Below are positions 1 to 8,655 of a DNA stretch of 64,000 nucleotides, piece by piece. The translations under genes and the position numbers were made by a program. A model generated the notes under the pieces. That model was not told where the DNA came from, searched no databases, and saw only the letters and a list, made by a program, of their open reading frames with translations. Positions within the stretch are counted from its first letter, which is position 1. Each line of letters starts with the position of its first letter. The stretch covers positions 1 through 64,000 of the forward strand of contig NZ_AUCC01000007.1 in assembly GCF_000429565.1 (NCBI RefSeq). The letters are read 5' to 3'. Source of the DNA: Arsenophonus nasoniae DSM 15247. GTDB lineage: Bacteria > Pseudomonadota > Gammaproteobacteria > Enterobacterales > Enterobacteriaceae.

Positions 1-1
1 C

Positions 2-121
2 AAATGTATTCTGTGTGGCGACAGGCTGCTTTTCACCGGGGCGCAAATGGGTAAAAAAGCAACGGAATTGTTGTCAGAAAGACTGCATAACCTGGAGAAA
101 AAGCGATGGTTACGCAGCTAA
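2..121 (+). CDS. C-terminal fragment of an unrecognised protein, possibly a transposase
   Basis: An open frame runs from the left edge for 39 codons to a TAA stop. It begins with a CxxC pair (residues KCILCG) and ends in a basic tail (EKKRWLRS). The gene starts outside the window. The short zinc-ribbon-like pair plus basic tail reminds me of the C-terminus of IS91-type transposases, but I do not recognise it firmly and 39 residues are too few to decide. In E. coli the neighbour of ubiT is yhbS, which this does not resemble, so the gene order is already broken here. Partial; function unknown. Confidence 0.35.
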   Translation, partial: KCILCGDRLLFTGAQMGKKATELLSERLHNLEKKRWLRS

Positions 122-276
122 ACGCAGGATCAATGTGTCTAAAATAAGGAAATCAGGTTAGAAATTACACTCTCTGAGGAAATGTTAACTGGCACTAAAC
201 ACAATAAATCGATCCCCATCTCCTTTTTGCAATAAGGGATGGCTTTTGCTACTCACTTTAAAAGCGATTCAATTTC

Positions 277-657
277 CTAACCATCAAGCTCTGTATCGCC
301 TTCGATGTGTAACCGACGTTGGAAAAATAAGGTATCAGGATCTTCTTTCCGCGCAGCGATTAAAACTAAATCATTCGCCCCACTACAAAAACTGACATCG
401 GCTTGTTGATCTTTACTGACGATAATTTTACCTGCCTGCAAGCTAATGTACCAAACAAGTTGCACATCCAGTACCTCAACTTTTAGCCATTTATTGTGCA
501 AAAAATCCAGTTCACCATCGTTTAGTGCCTGCTGAAATTGCCAGCTCAGTAATTGCTCCAGAATTTGACGCTCTATGATAAAAGGCGTAACTTTTAATGG
601 TAAACGCATCAATTTCGGTCCTTGTTGGATAATCTGCTGACGAATTTTCTTTAACAC
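277..657 (-). pseudogene. ubiT: UbiT (YhbT) SCP2-domain protein, C-terminally truncated
   Basis: UbiT is the SCP2-type lipid-binding accessory factor of oxygen-independent ubiquinone synthesis and works with UbiU and UbiV. The product starts at GTG with a GAGG ribosome site and tracks E. coli UbiT closely through residues ADVSFCSGANDL, RKEDPDTLFFQRRL and EGDTEL. It then stops at residue 126, whereas the E. coli protein has about 174 residues. Beyond the stop the same frame reads EIESLLK and stops again, which resembles the E. coli stretch a few residues further on. This suggests a small deletion followed by nonsense changes. The missing part is the C-terminal helical segment. It is divergent from ubiU. 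I infer a decaying or non-functional gene; a working short form cannot be excluded. Confidence 0.8.
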
Positions 658-913
658 GATCCAAATTCCTCTTACACTTTTATGATATATATATTTTTAA
701 GCATTAATTATAATTATACATTCTGCCAAATTATTAATTAATATCTTTGAATCCACATCAAAATTTAACCAACAATCAATTAATCCCCATTCAATTTTAT
801 GCTCCATCTAGCAAAATCAATTCACAAAAGAAAATAATCTGGTTTAAGTCAAAACAACAATATTACACCTTGACTACAATCGATAGACATCTAACTATAC
901 GCTAGGATTACCT

Positions 914-1903
914 ATGGAATTATTATGTCCGGCAGGCAATCTACCTGCCTTAAAAATAGCTGTCGACAATGGCGCTGATGCAGTCTATATCGGTTTTAAA
1001 GACGACACTAATGCACGTCATTTTGCTGGTTTAAATTTTAGCGAAAAAAAATTGGTTGAAGCCGTCAAATATGCTCATGCTTGTAAATTACATGTTGCGA
1101 TCAATACTTTTGCTCATCCAAACGGTTTTAATCGCTGGCTATCCGCCGTTGATATGGCAGCGGAAATCGGTGTTGATGCCTTAATCCTGGCTGATCTGGC
1201 TATCTTAGAATATGCTGCCAATAAATATCCCCACATTGAACGTCATGTGTCTGTTCAAGCTTCAGTGACAAATATTGCGGCGATTCAATTTTATCACCGT
1301 AATTTCTCTGTCCAACGAATCGTTCTTCCTCGTGTTCTATCATTACATCAAGTCAAACAATTAGCCCAAACCAGCCCTGTCGCATTGGAAGTTTTTGCTT
1401 TTGGCAGCCTGTGTATCATGGCAGAAGGACGCTGTTATCTTTCTTCTTACCTGACAGGAGAATCACCCAATACCGTAGGTGCTTGTTCACCAGCCAGATT
1501 TGTACGCTGGCAACAAACCGATCAAGGTTTGGAGTCACGTTTAAATAATATTTTAATCGATTGCTATTCAAATAATGAAAATGCGAGTTATCCAACCCTT
1601 TGTAAAGGAAGATACTGTCTTAATGGAAAAAAATATCATGTCTTAGAAGAGCCTACCAGCCTAAATACACTGGAATTGTTACCAGAACTAATGCTGGCAG
1701 ATATTGCCGCTATCAAAATTGAAGGCCGCCAACGAAGCCCAACTTATGTTGGCGATGTTACCCATATCTGGCGACAAGCGATTGATCATTGCAAAAAGGA
1801 TCCTAAAAAATTCATCACCAACCAAAACTGGATGAATGTCTTGGAAAATCTCTCTGAAGGCAAACAGACTACATTAGGTGCTTATCATCGTAGATGGCAG
1901 TAG
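914..1903 (+). CDS. ubiU: UbiU, Fe-S subunit of O2-independent ubiquinone hydroxylation
   Basis: A U32-peptidase-family protein that forms a [4Fe-4S] heterodimer with UbiV and is required for hydroxylation steps of ubiquinone synthesis without oxygen, using prephenate as oxygen donor in E. coli. At 329 residues it is full length (E. coli 331). The four expected cluster cysteines are at C167, C174, C191 and C230 (contexts GSLCIMAEGRC, GACSPARF and PTLCKGR), matching E. coli positions with a shift of two. The U32 signature KIEGRQRSPTYV is near residue 270. ubiV follows immediately, separated by a stop and a few bases, so the two are probably one operon. This gene looks intact although both partners nearby are damaged. 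Confidence 0.95.
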   Translation: MELLCPAGNLPALKIAVDNGADAVYIGFKDDTNARHFAGLNFSEKKLVEAVKYAHACKLHVAINTFAHPNGFNRWLSAVDMAAEIGVDALILADLAILEYAANKYPHIERHVSVQASVTNIAAIQFYHRNFSVQRIVLPRVLSLHQVKQLAQTSPVALEVFAFGSLCIMAEGRCYLSSYLTGESPNTVGACSPARFVRWQQTDQGLESRLNNILIDCYSNNENASYPTLCKGRYCLNGKKYHVLEEPTSLNTLELLPELMLADIAAIKIEGRQRSPTYVGDVTHIWRQAIDHCKKDPKKFITNQNWMNVLENLSEGKQTTLGAYHRRWQ

Positions 1904-1917
1904 GATAAGGCGAAAAA

Positions 1918-2796
1918 ATAAAATATTCCTTAGGTTCGGTACTTTATTATTGGTCAAAAGAAACATTAATTCAGTTTTATCAAAATGCGATTAATAGTAG
2001 TGCGGATATTATTTATCTTGGTGAAACGGTTTGTAGTAAACGTCGGCAAATGCAAGTAGCTGACTGGCTTGAACTGGCAAAAGAAATCACTTTACATGGT
2101 AAACAAGTAGTAATCTCTAGCTTGTCTTTATTGCAAAACGCGGCCGAACTTAGACAAATCGCTAAATTGGTCGACAATGGTGAATTTTTAGTGGAAGCGC
2201 ACGATTTTGGTGTCGTTAATCAGCTTATTGAGCAAAAAATACCTTTTATGGCAGGATATGGACTCAATTGCTACAATGCTTATGCATTACAACTACTCTA
2301 TCGCCAAGGCATGATACGCTGGTGCTTACCAATTGAACTTTCTCGTGATTGGTTACAAGATCTGCTTTATCAATGTGAACAGCTAGGATTTCGCCACAAG
2401 TTTGAAGTTGAAGTGTTTGGCTATGGGCATTTACCCCTGGCCCTGTCAGCTCGCTGTTTTACTGCCCGCTCAGAAAATCGCCATAAAGATAACTGTGAGA
2501 CATGTTGTGAAAAATATCCCCAGGGCAGAAAAGTTTTTTCCCAGGAAAATCAATTACTCTTTACCCTTAATGGCATTCAGGCACAAAGTGGCTACTGTTA
2601 TAATCTCGGCAATGAACAAACTTCAATGGCCGGATTAGTCGATATTGTCCGCATCTCTGCCGAAAATCTAGCTTCACTCACCATTTTGGAACAATTTAGA
2701 GCCAATCAACAAGGTAAGTATCCTCTCACATTAACTAATGATTTAAATTGCAACGGTTATTGGCGACGTGCAGCCGGTTTATCGCTTATACCATAA
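1918..2796 (+). CDS. ubiV: UbiV, Fe-S subunit; apparent AUA start codon
   Basis: Partner of UbiU in the oxygen-independent ubiquinone pathway. Homology to E. coli UbiV begins at an ATA codon (1918-1920) reading (I/M)KYSLGSVLYYW, preceded by TAAGG seven bases upstream. From there the product is 292 residues, the E. coli length. Cluster cysteines C39, C180, C193 and C197 are all present in this reading. No ATG, GTG or TTG lies in frame between the upstream stop at 1906 and the ATG at 2050. Initiation at 2050 would give 248 residues and would lose C39. So either AUA is used weakly or the protein is crippled. The rest of the frame (ENRHKDNCETCCEKYP, CNGYWRRAAGL) is well conserved. Confidence 0.85.
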   Translation: MKYSLGSVLYYWSKETLIQFYQNAINSSADIIYLGETVCSKRRQMQVADWLELAKEITLHGKQVVISSLSLLQNAAELRQIAKLVDNGEFLVEAHDFGVVNQLIEQKIPFMAGYGLNCYNAYALQLLYRQGMIRWCLPIELSRDWLQDLLYQCEQLGFRHKFEVEVFGYGHLPLALSARCFTARSENRHKDNCETCCEKYPQGRKVFSQENQLLFTLNGIQAQSGYCYNLGNEQTSMAGLVDIVRISAENLASLTILEQFRANQQGKYPLTLTNDLNCNGYWRRAAGLSLIP

Positions 2797-2800
2797 AAAT

Positions 2801-3964
2801 TTAAGAACGTTTTTTTCTTTTCAATAGACTTCGCACATGGTGGCTGAACTGGCGCAGTTCACCACTACGTAGCATATTGATCAATGTGCCCAGCAAAGCA
2901 TAAATTGTGCCTAACATTAGCATCATCACGATATCAATACCCACGTCAGATAAACTTAAATCAAGTTGGTTGATACCCGCTATCGCTTTTATTGCCCACG
3001 TTGAAGGTAAAGAATAAGCCACCATTCTTACCCAATCGGGCATAGCTTGTAATGGCCAAATAGCACCTGAAATATAAAATACCGGCGTGGTTAGAAAAGC
3101 CAGTGTCAGATATATCATTTCGACACTACGTAAAAATTCGGCAACAAACTTACCTAACCCCAAAACCGCTAATAAGAACGGTAAAGTGACGATCAAAAGC
3201 TGATAAAGTGGCGCTTCTTGTCGGTAACCTAATACCCAAGGCCAGAGCGCAAAAAAAATGGCCGACAGGAATAACCAAATAGGTAGCAACGCTGACCATG
3301 CACCTAGATAAATAGCGGTAGAGACTTTGTCGTTTGCCATTTTGTGAACGTCAATATAGGCTTTCACACAAGCGACTAACAGTGAGTGTTGTAATAACAT
3401 GACCAATAAACCTGGAAAAACAATCGCAGCGAAACTCGGTCCTGGATTGAATAAAGGGTCTGTTATTCCTTTAATGGGTGTTAATAATGTACTAGCCTGT
3501 TGATCAGTAAACCCTGCATTTCTTAGCCGTTGAGTATTATATTCGTTTAATAACTGAAGATAAGCGGAGGAAATTTCTTGTTGTATTTGTCCACTGGCAA
3601 GTCGATTAGTACCATCACCATAAACCGGTACGGTAATATTTTTACCATTTAGTAAACTTTTTTCAAAATCGATCGGAATAAGAATAATGGCAAACAATTT
3701 TCGTTCACGCATATCAGCCCTTGCTCTGGCCAAATTATCATAACTATATAATTTTATTTTCGGTATCGTATCCAATCGATCCATGAGTAAACGGCTAGCA
3801 GAACTATGATCTTGATTAATAATCGCTACCGGCAAACCCCACAATACTGGCCGAATGTAAACCAAACTCATTATTGATAATGAAACCAACAGCAATAACC
3901 ACATCGGCTTTGCCAACATGCCAAGTAATACCCGATAAAAGGTTAACAAATATTGTTTTATCAA
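2801..3964 (-). CDS. ABC-2 type permease of an export operon (second permease)
   Basis: A 387-residue inner-membrane permease of the ABC2_membrane_3 type, related to E. coli YhhJ, YbhR and YbhS. One N-terminal membrane segment (about residues 15-35) is followed by a large periplasmic region containing INQDHSSASRLL, then about five hydrophobic segments from residue 175 to 370. The start is TTG with a strong AGGAGG site and overlaps the stop of the upstream permease (TTGA), so the two are translationally coupled. Its family forms the membrane part of drug, lipid or ion exporters with a HlyD-type adaptor. No ATPase gene is in the operon. Substrate unknown. Confidence 0.85.
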   Translation of the reverse strand: MIKQYLLTFYRVLLGMLAKPMWLLLLVSLSIMSLVYIRPVLWGLPVAIINQDHSSASRLLMDRLDTIPKIKLYSYDNLARARADMRERKLFAIILIPIDFEKSLLNGKNITVPVYGDGTNRLASGQIQQEISSAYLQLLNEYNTQRLRNAGFTDQQASTLLTPIKGITDPLFNPGPSFAAIVFPGLLVMLLQHSLLVACVKAYIDVHKMANDKVSTAIYLGAWSALLPIWLFLSAIFFALWPWVLGYRQEAPLYQLLIVTLPFLLAVLGLGKFVAEFLRSVEMIYLTLAFLTTPVFYISGAIWPLQAMPDWVRMVAYSLPSTWAIKAIAGINQLDLSLSDVGIDIVMMLMLGTIYALLGTLINMLRSGELRQFSHHVRSLLKRKKRS

Positions 3965-5103
3965 AATGCCTCCTGCATCCTTAGCCTTGTTAACAGGCGA
4001 TTACGGATCAAAAGAGCACAGATAACAGGATAAAGTAGCAATATTAAACAGACTTGTATGACACGTAGCAAAGAAACTTCTCGCAGAAAAATATCAAACA
4101 TCACATTTAATGCATGGGTAAGCGGTTGAATATTTGCCACTATCTGTGCGGGCCAAGCCATTGCCATTATTGGCATCGTAAAACCGGAAAAAGCCAGTGC
4201 AATACTAACTAACATGCCGATCAAACTATAAGCTGTAAAAATATTTTTGGTAAAAACAAACAGCAGCATACCAATACTTTGAGCAGCCGTTACATAAAAA
4301 AAGCCCACCAAAAAAAGGTAAAATGGGTTACCTGCAACCCTAGCATCAAAGAAAAAAGAGAGTGCAGCAATTTCAATTAATAATAATGTGGTAAAAAACA
4401 GAGTGTAAGGTGCCAGTTTGCCGAATAATGCACTGATAAATGTTTTGTTGGTTAATAATGCTGTTCCACGCGACATAACATAAATAGTACAAGTGATAAC
4501 AAACAGTTGTAACATATGAATGGTAGCGGCAAATTGCTGATAATAGATATAGTTTCCACTAGGGTTAAACAAACTATCATAAGAGAGGGTAACTCTAGCC
4601 AAGGGAGGTATGTTGCGCCCCATCGATGAAGCTAATATCGGACGGTATTGCGCATTCAATTCAGCAACTACCCCGCTAAAATCTTGAATAGCATAACTAC
4701 CAGAGGCATAAAATAAAGCATTATAATACATTCTGACCGTCGGTTGCCGACCGGTAAGAACATCCTTTTCAAAATGATAAGGAATATAGAGTAAAGCATA
4801 ATCTTTAGCGCTGCCTAAACGTAATAACGAAGTATTAAGTGAACCATCAATTGCTTTAATATCAGCATGTGGCGCTGCATTTAAATGACGAATTAACTTT
4901 TTTGACAGTTGACTATGATCATGATCAACGACTGAAACAGGAAGATTTAACAAGGTTCCTTCAGAAAAGTTAGCGCTTACTAATATAAACAGCAGTAATG
5001 GAAATATCCAACTGAGCCAATGTAGAATCGGGCTACGAACAGCAATCTGCATTTCTTGATTAAAAGCAAACCTAAAGTTAGGCCATATCACTTTTATGGT
5101 CAT
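3961..5103 (-). CDS. ABC-2 type permease of an export operon (first permease)
   Basis: A 380-residue membrane protein of the same family as the downstream permease, with the same plan. A membrane segment near residues 25-45 is followed by a periplasmic domain with VVDHDHSQLSKKL, then a block of hydrophobic helices from about residue 185. It lies 8 bases downstream of the HlyD-family gene with an AGGTG ribosome site, and overlaps the next permease. The pair most likely forms a heterodimeric channel that docks on the adaptor. E. coli ybhGFSR has the same layout plus an ATPase (YbhF); here the ATPase is missing, which leaves the energy source open. Confidence 0.85.
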   Translation of the reverse strand: MTIKVIWPNFRFAFNQEMQIAVRSPILHWLSWIFPLLLFILVSANFSEGTLLNLPVSVVDHDHSQLSKKLIRHLNAAPHADIKAIDGSLNTSLLRLGSAKDYALLYIPYHFEKDVLTGRQPTVRMYYNALFYASGSYAIQDFSGVVAELNAQYRPILASSMGRNIPPLARVTLSYDSLFNPSGNYIYYQQFAATIHMLQLFVITCTIYVMSRGTALLTNKTFISALFGKLAPYTLFFTTLLLIEIAALSFFFDARVAGNPFYLFLVGFFYVTAAQSIGMLLFVFTKNIFTAYSLIGMLVSIALAFSGFTMPIMAMAWPAQIVANIQPLTHALNVMFDIFLREVSLLRVIQVCLILLLYPVICALLIRNRLLTRLRMQEAF

Positions 5104-5111
5104 AAAAACAC

Positions 5112-6083
5112 CTATTTATCCCAAGCCCACAGTGCGCTCATACCAGGACGCAGTCCATCAATAGGCTCTAGTGGATAAAGGCGTACTTCAAACGTTCTTA
5201 AATCAAAATCTCCTGTTGCCCGTGTTGCGCGTTTAGTTGCATAGTCTCCCATCGGGGCAATATAGCGTATTTCCGCTGTAATAATTTTGTCTTGCAAAGC
5301 AGGAACACGTATCGATACCTTATCGCCTTTACGTACATGAGCCATAATATCTTCGCGTGAATTATAGATAAAATAGGCCTGCGGTAAACGAACAAGTGTT
5401 AGCAATGGGCTATTGGCATTAAATAATTCGCCAACTTCAGCCGGTATGGGACCAACTTCACCATCAACCGGAGCTTTAACAAGTAAATCATCAACTTGCA
5501 CCTGTAACTCAATCATTTGCTGCTCGGTTTGTCGTAATGCCGCAGCATATTTATTCCGCAATTCAATGCGATCACCATTTTTAGCTTCATCTAATTGCGC
5601 CTGAGCACTATTTACCTGCTGAAAAGCAACATCTTTGGCCCGGCGTGCTTTATCTAACTCATTAGCCGAAACATAGCCTTTACCGGATAAATTATTCAAT
5701 CTAATATATTCGTTATTCGCATTGGTATACTGAGATTGGGCCTGTTTTAATGCCGCTTGAACATTGCGTATGGTCTCTTCGCGAGTACCGTTTAAGGATA
5801 AATCTAGCTGCGCTTTAGCTTGATCACGTACTGCACTCAATGCCGCTAGTTGCGCTTGCAATTCTGGGCTTTCCAAAGTGATCAATAATTGGCCTTTCTT
5901 TACCATGTCACCGCGTTCAATATGACGTTCAATTACGCGTCCCCTTGCTTTAGAGGTCACGATAACTTCAGGCGCGTCCACTTCCCCTTGTAATAACAGG
6001 TGCTTATTTTGTGTATAAAGTAACACCGCAATCGCAATAACGATCAGCATCAGTAGCACTAAAAATGATATTCTTCTTTTCAT
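5112..6083 (-). CDS. HlyD-family periplasmic adaptor (membrane fusion protein)
   Basis: A 323-residue adaptor that bridges an inner-membrane transporter to an outer-membrane channel. An N-terminal membrane anchor (residues about 5-24) leads into a biotinyl/lipoyl half-domain (GEVDAPEVIVTSKARGRV, GDMVKKGQLL). A long coiled-coil hairpin follows (about residues 70-195, rich in A, Q, E and K), then the second lipoyl half (VKAPVDGEVG) and a beta-barrel domain. It resembles E. coli YbhG, YhiI and EmrA-type adaptors. It is the first gene of a three-gene operon with two ABC-2 permeases, so I infer an envelope exporter of unknown substrate. No outer-membrane channel gene is adjacent; TolC would be the usual partner. 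Confidence 0.88.
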   Translation of the reverse strand: MKRRISFLVLLMLIVIAIAVLLYTQNKHLLLQGEVDAPEVIVTSKARGRVIERHIERGDMVKKGQLLITLESPELQAQLAALSAVRDQAKAQLDLSLNGTREETIRNVQAALKQAQSQYTNANNEYIRLNNLSGKGYVSANELDKARRAKDVAFQQVNSAQAQLDEAKNGDRIELRNKYAAALRQTEQQMIELQVQVDDLLVKAPVDGEVGPIPAEVGELFNANSPLLTLVRLPQAYFIYNSREDIMAHVRKGDKVSIRVPALQDKIITAEIRYIAPMGDYATKRATRATGDFDLRTFEVRLYPLEPIDGLRPGMSALWAWDK

Positions 6084-6336
6084 ATTAACTTTAATACACC
6101 TTAACTATTTTATATGCAATTATACCGCTTGCAATTAACAAACAATTTAGTATGCGCTTTTAAATTGTAAGTCGTTAATAAATTCGTGCGCTAAATTGCA
6201 TAAAACAGACGATATACCTTTACTACAGCACAATCTAATCTTTATCCTAAGCATATTTTGACTAGTAACCATTCAATTTTAGTCTCGCTCATGCAGTTAT
6301 GCGATACTATCAAATGTGTTTTTTACTGGATTAACT

Positions 6337-6561
6337 ATGTATGTCTTTGATTTATTAATATTATTACTCCAACAAATGTGTGTTTATTTAATTATCGCCT
6401 GGATACTTAGTAAAACTCTTTCAAAAAAGTGTCCGCTTTTTCTTGACCACGACACTTTTGCTGAAAATAGTTAGGCAAAATTAGTATTAAGTAATGACCA
6501 ACCTATTCCAATCAGCCGTCGCTATCTAAAAGCCTTTAAAGAGGCGTTAGGATTATGTTGA
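6337..6561 (+). pseudogene. btsS-btsR: In-frame deletion scar fusing btsS start to btsR end
   Basis: The first 30 or so codons read MYVFDLLILLLQQMCVYLI then AWILSKT, a near match to the N-terminus of the pyruvate sensor kinase BtsS (YehU). After a short junction the same frame reads ENS, a TAG stop (6472), then AKLVLSNDQPIPISRRYLK and AFKEALGL, matching the LytTR C-terminus of its response regulator BtsR (YehT). The TAG stands where E. coli BtsR has Gln, so it is a C-to-T nonsense change. A deletion of most of both genes has therefore joined the two ends, leaving about 74 codons. The system cannot be functional. It lies between the export operon and deaD, although E. coli keeps btsSR near 47 min. 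Confidence 0.85.
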
Positions 6562-6587
6562 TTCGGTTAATGTCGTTTTAATAAATA

Positions 6588-6617
6588 AAAAGCTGAATTC
6601 AATTGAATTCAGCTTTT
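6588..6617. terminator. Bidirectional terminator after deaD
   Basis: A perfect inverted repeat with 15-base arms centred on 6602/6603, with AAAA at its left end and TTTT at its right end. It lies about 30 bases past the deaD stop and so can end deaD transcription on the minus strand; the flanking runs also suit plus-strand transcripts from the btsS-btsR scar. Confidence 0.75.
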
Positions 6618-6647
6618 GCCGTCAAATAAGATATTAATCTTATTACA

Positions 6648-8480
6648 TTAGATATTGTGATTACTACGACGACGTAATCCAGCGTTATTATGTCCTTCAT
6701 TACGTCCACGGAACTGTTCACGCTCACTACGACGTTCATTACCAAAGCGACGTCCTCGCTCACGTAATTCACCACCATTGCGTTGTCCATTACCACGACG
6801 TTCAAACGGTTGTGCTTCACCTAACAATTGCATTTGCATTGGTTTGTTCAAAATACGTGTACGTGTCAAATGATTAAGTAATTCATTTGGCATTCCTTTT
6901 GGTAACTCTATCGTTGAGTGCGAGGCAAACAACTTAATATTACCAATATAGCGACTACTAATATCCGCTTCGTTAGCAATTGCACCGACAATGTGGCGAA
7001 CTTCTACGCCATCATCACGACCAACTTCAATACGATACAATTCCATATCACCAACATCACGACGCTCACGACGCGGACTACGCTCCGAAGCACCATTACT
7101 ATTATTGCGACGACGCTCATCACGCGAATTAAATTCACGCTTTGCACGACGCACAGGATCAGGTGGCAATATTAACGGCCGATCACCTTGCGCCATTTTT
7201 AATAGCGCAGAAGCTAAAGTTTCCATATCCAGTTCATCATTAGCAACTAATTTAGTCAGTAAGGCACGATATTTCTCTAAATCACCGCTTTCTAATTGCT
7301 TTTGAATATTTTCAGCAAACTTAGCCTGGCGACGCTCACTTAAAACCGCCGCACTAGGTAATTCAACTTCGGTAATTGGCTGCTTCATGGTACGTTCAAT
7401 ATTGCGTAATAGTCGACGTTCACGATTATCCACAAACAAAATAGCGCGCCCAGCTCGGCCTGCCCGACCAGTACGACCAATTCGATGCACATAAGACTCA
7501 GCATCCATCGGTATGTCATAATTGACAACTAAACTAATACGTTCAACATCTAGACCACGTGCTGCCACATCAGTGGCAATTAATATATCAAGGCGACCAT
7601 CTTTCAAACGCTCTAATGTTTGCTCACGTAGCGCTTGATTCATATCGCCATTTAGCGCTGAACTGTTATAGCCACTACGTTCAAGCGCTTCAGCAACCTC
7701 TAATGTGGCATTTTTAGTGCGCACAAAAATAATTGCCGCATCAAAATCTTCTGCTTCCAAAAAACGAACCAATGCTTCATTTTTACGCATACCATAGACA
7801 GACCAGTAACTTTGGGTAATGTCTGGGCGCGTCGTCACACTGGATTGAATGCTGATCTCTTTTGGAGATTTCATAAAGCGACGGGTAATACGACGGATCG
7901 CTTCCGGCATGGTGGCAGAAAACAGCGCCGTTTGATGCTCGCTTGGGATCTGGCTCATGATATTTTCAACGTCTTCAATGAACCCCATACGTAACATTTC
8001 ATCCGCTTCATCAAGAACCAAACCACGTAAATGGGATAAATTTAATGTCCCTCGTTTCAAGTGATCTAATAAGCGACCCGGTGTTCCCACTACAATTTGT
8101 GGACCTTGTCTTAGTGCGCGTAACTGCGAATCGTAACGCTGCCCACCATAGAGTGCCACCACATTAACTGAACGCATGTGTTTGGAAAATTCACCCATGG
8201 CTTCCGCAACTTGTACGGCTAACTCACGCGTTGGTGCCAGCACTAAGATTTGCGGGGCTTTTAATGTGATATCGATATTATGTAATAGCGGTAAACTAAA
8301 AGCTGCTGTTTTACCACTACCGGTTTGTGCCATACCTAATACGTCACATCCGTCTAATAAATAGGGGATACATTGCTGCTGGATTGGCGATGGTTTTTCA
8401 TAACCAAGGTCATTTAGTGCAGAAAGAATTGGTGTTGATAAACCTAAATCAGCAAAAGAGATTTCAGTCTCATTAGTCAT
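6648..8480 (-). CDS. deaD: DeaD/CsdA, cold-shock DEAD-box RNA helicase
   Basis: ATP-dependent RNA helicase that helps 50S assembly and mRNA decay at low temperature. Helicase motifs are in order: Q motif (GYEKPSPIQ), Walker [19 protein letters not shown] within [12 protein letters not shown], then RGLDV and [12 protein letters not shown] DbpA/CsdA-type RNA-binding domain (about residues 470-555) and a basic RGG/RN-rich tail follow. I place the start at ATG 8480 ([14 protein letters not shown]), preceded by GAGG at nine bases and matching the E. coli start. An upstream in-frame ATG at 8495 lies on the ribosome site itself. The product is then 610 residues. It overlaps the stop of the small upstream ORF yrbN. 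Confidence 0.97.
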   Translation of the reverse strand: MTNETEISFADLGLSTPILSALNDLGYEKPSPIQQQCIPYLLDGCDVLGMAQTGSGKTAAFSLPLLHNIDITLKAPQILVLAPTRELAVQVAEAMGEFSKHMRSVNVVALYGGQRYDSQLRALRQGPQIVVGTPGRLLDHLKRGTLNLSHLRGLVLDEADEMLRMGFIEDVENIMSQIPSEHQTALFSATMPEAIRRITRRFMKSPKEISIQSSVTTRPDITQSYWSVYGMRKNEALVRFLEAEDFDAAIIFVRTKNATLEVAEALERSGYNSSALNGDMNQALREQTLERLKDGRLDILIATDVAARGLDVERISLVVNYDIPMDAESYVHRIGRTGRAGRAGRAILFVDNRERRLLRNIERTMKQPITEVELPSAAVLSERRQAKFAENIQKQLESGDLEKYRALLTKLVANDELDMETLASALLKMAQGDRPLILPPDPVRRAKREFNSRDERRRNNSNGASERSPRRERRDVGDMELYRIEVGRDDGVEVRHIVGAIANEADISSRYIGNIKLFASHSTIELPKGMPNELLNHLTRTRILNKPMQMQLLGEAQPFERRGNGQRNGGELRERGRRFGNERRSEREQFRGRNEGHNNAGLRRRSNHNI

Positions 8481-8550
8481 GTAAAAGTGCCTCATTCATT
8501 ATGGCGGCCAGTTTACATAACTCTGCGAAAAAAATTTCGGTCATTTTCAT
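8473..8550 (-). CDS. yrbN: YrbN-like small protein, overlapping deaD start
   Basis: A 25-codon frame, [20 protein letters not shown] followed by ALLHD, lies directly upstream of deaD. Its TAA stop overlaps the deaD ATG region. E. coli has a small gene, yrbN (26 residues), in exactly this place between nlpI and deaD, overlapping the helicase start. Position, length and the LC-LAAI-EAL pattern fit what I remember of that protein. The overlap implies that ribosomes finishing the small ORF can reinitiate on deaD, so it may act as a translated leader. The function of YrbN is unknown. Confidence 0.7.
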   Translation of the reverse strand: MKMTEIFFAELCKLAAIMNEALLHD

Positions 8551-8655
8551 TTAAAATGTGAACTGGCTCAAATTATGTTATTAAACGAACAACAAGCCCT
8601 CATCACAATCGATGAAGACTTAAAAAAAGCAGTGATGATATGTTCGTCGCTACTG

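Noticed and set aside
870-883. FNR-box-like sequence TTGACTACAATCGA before ubiU
   Set aside because: It matches eight of ten consensus positions but lies about 30 bases before the start codon, too close for FNR activation at -41.5. In AT-rich DNA this is weak evidence.
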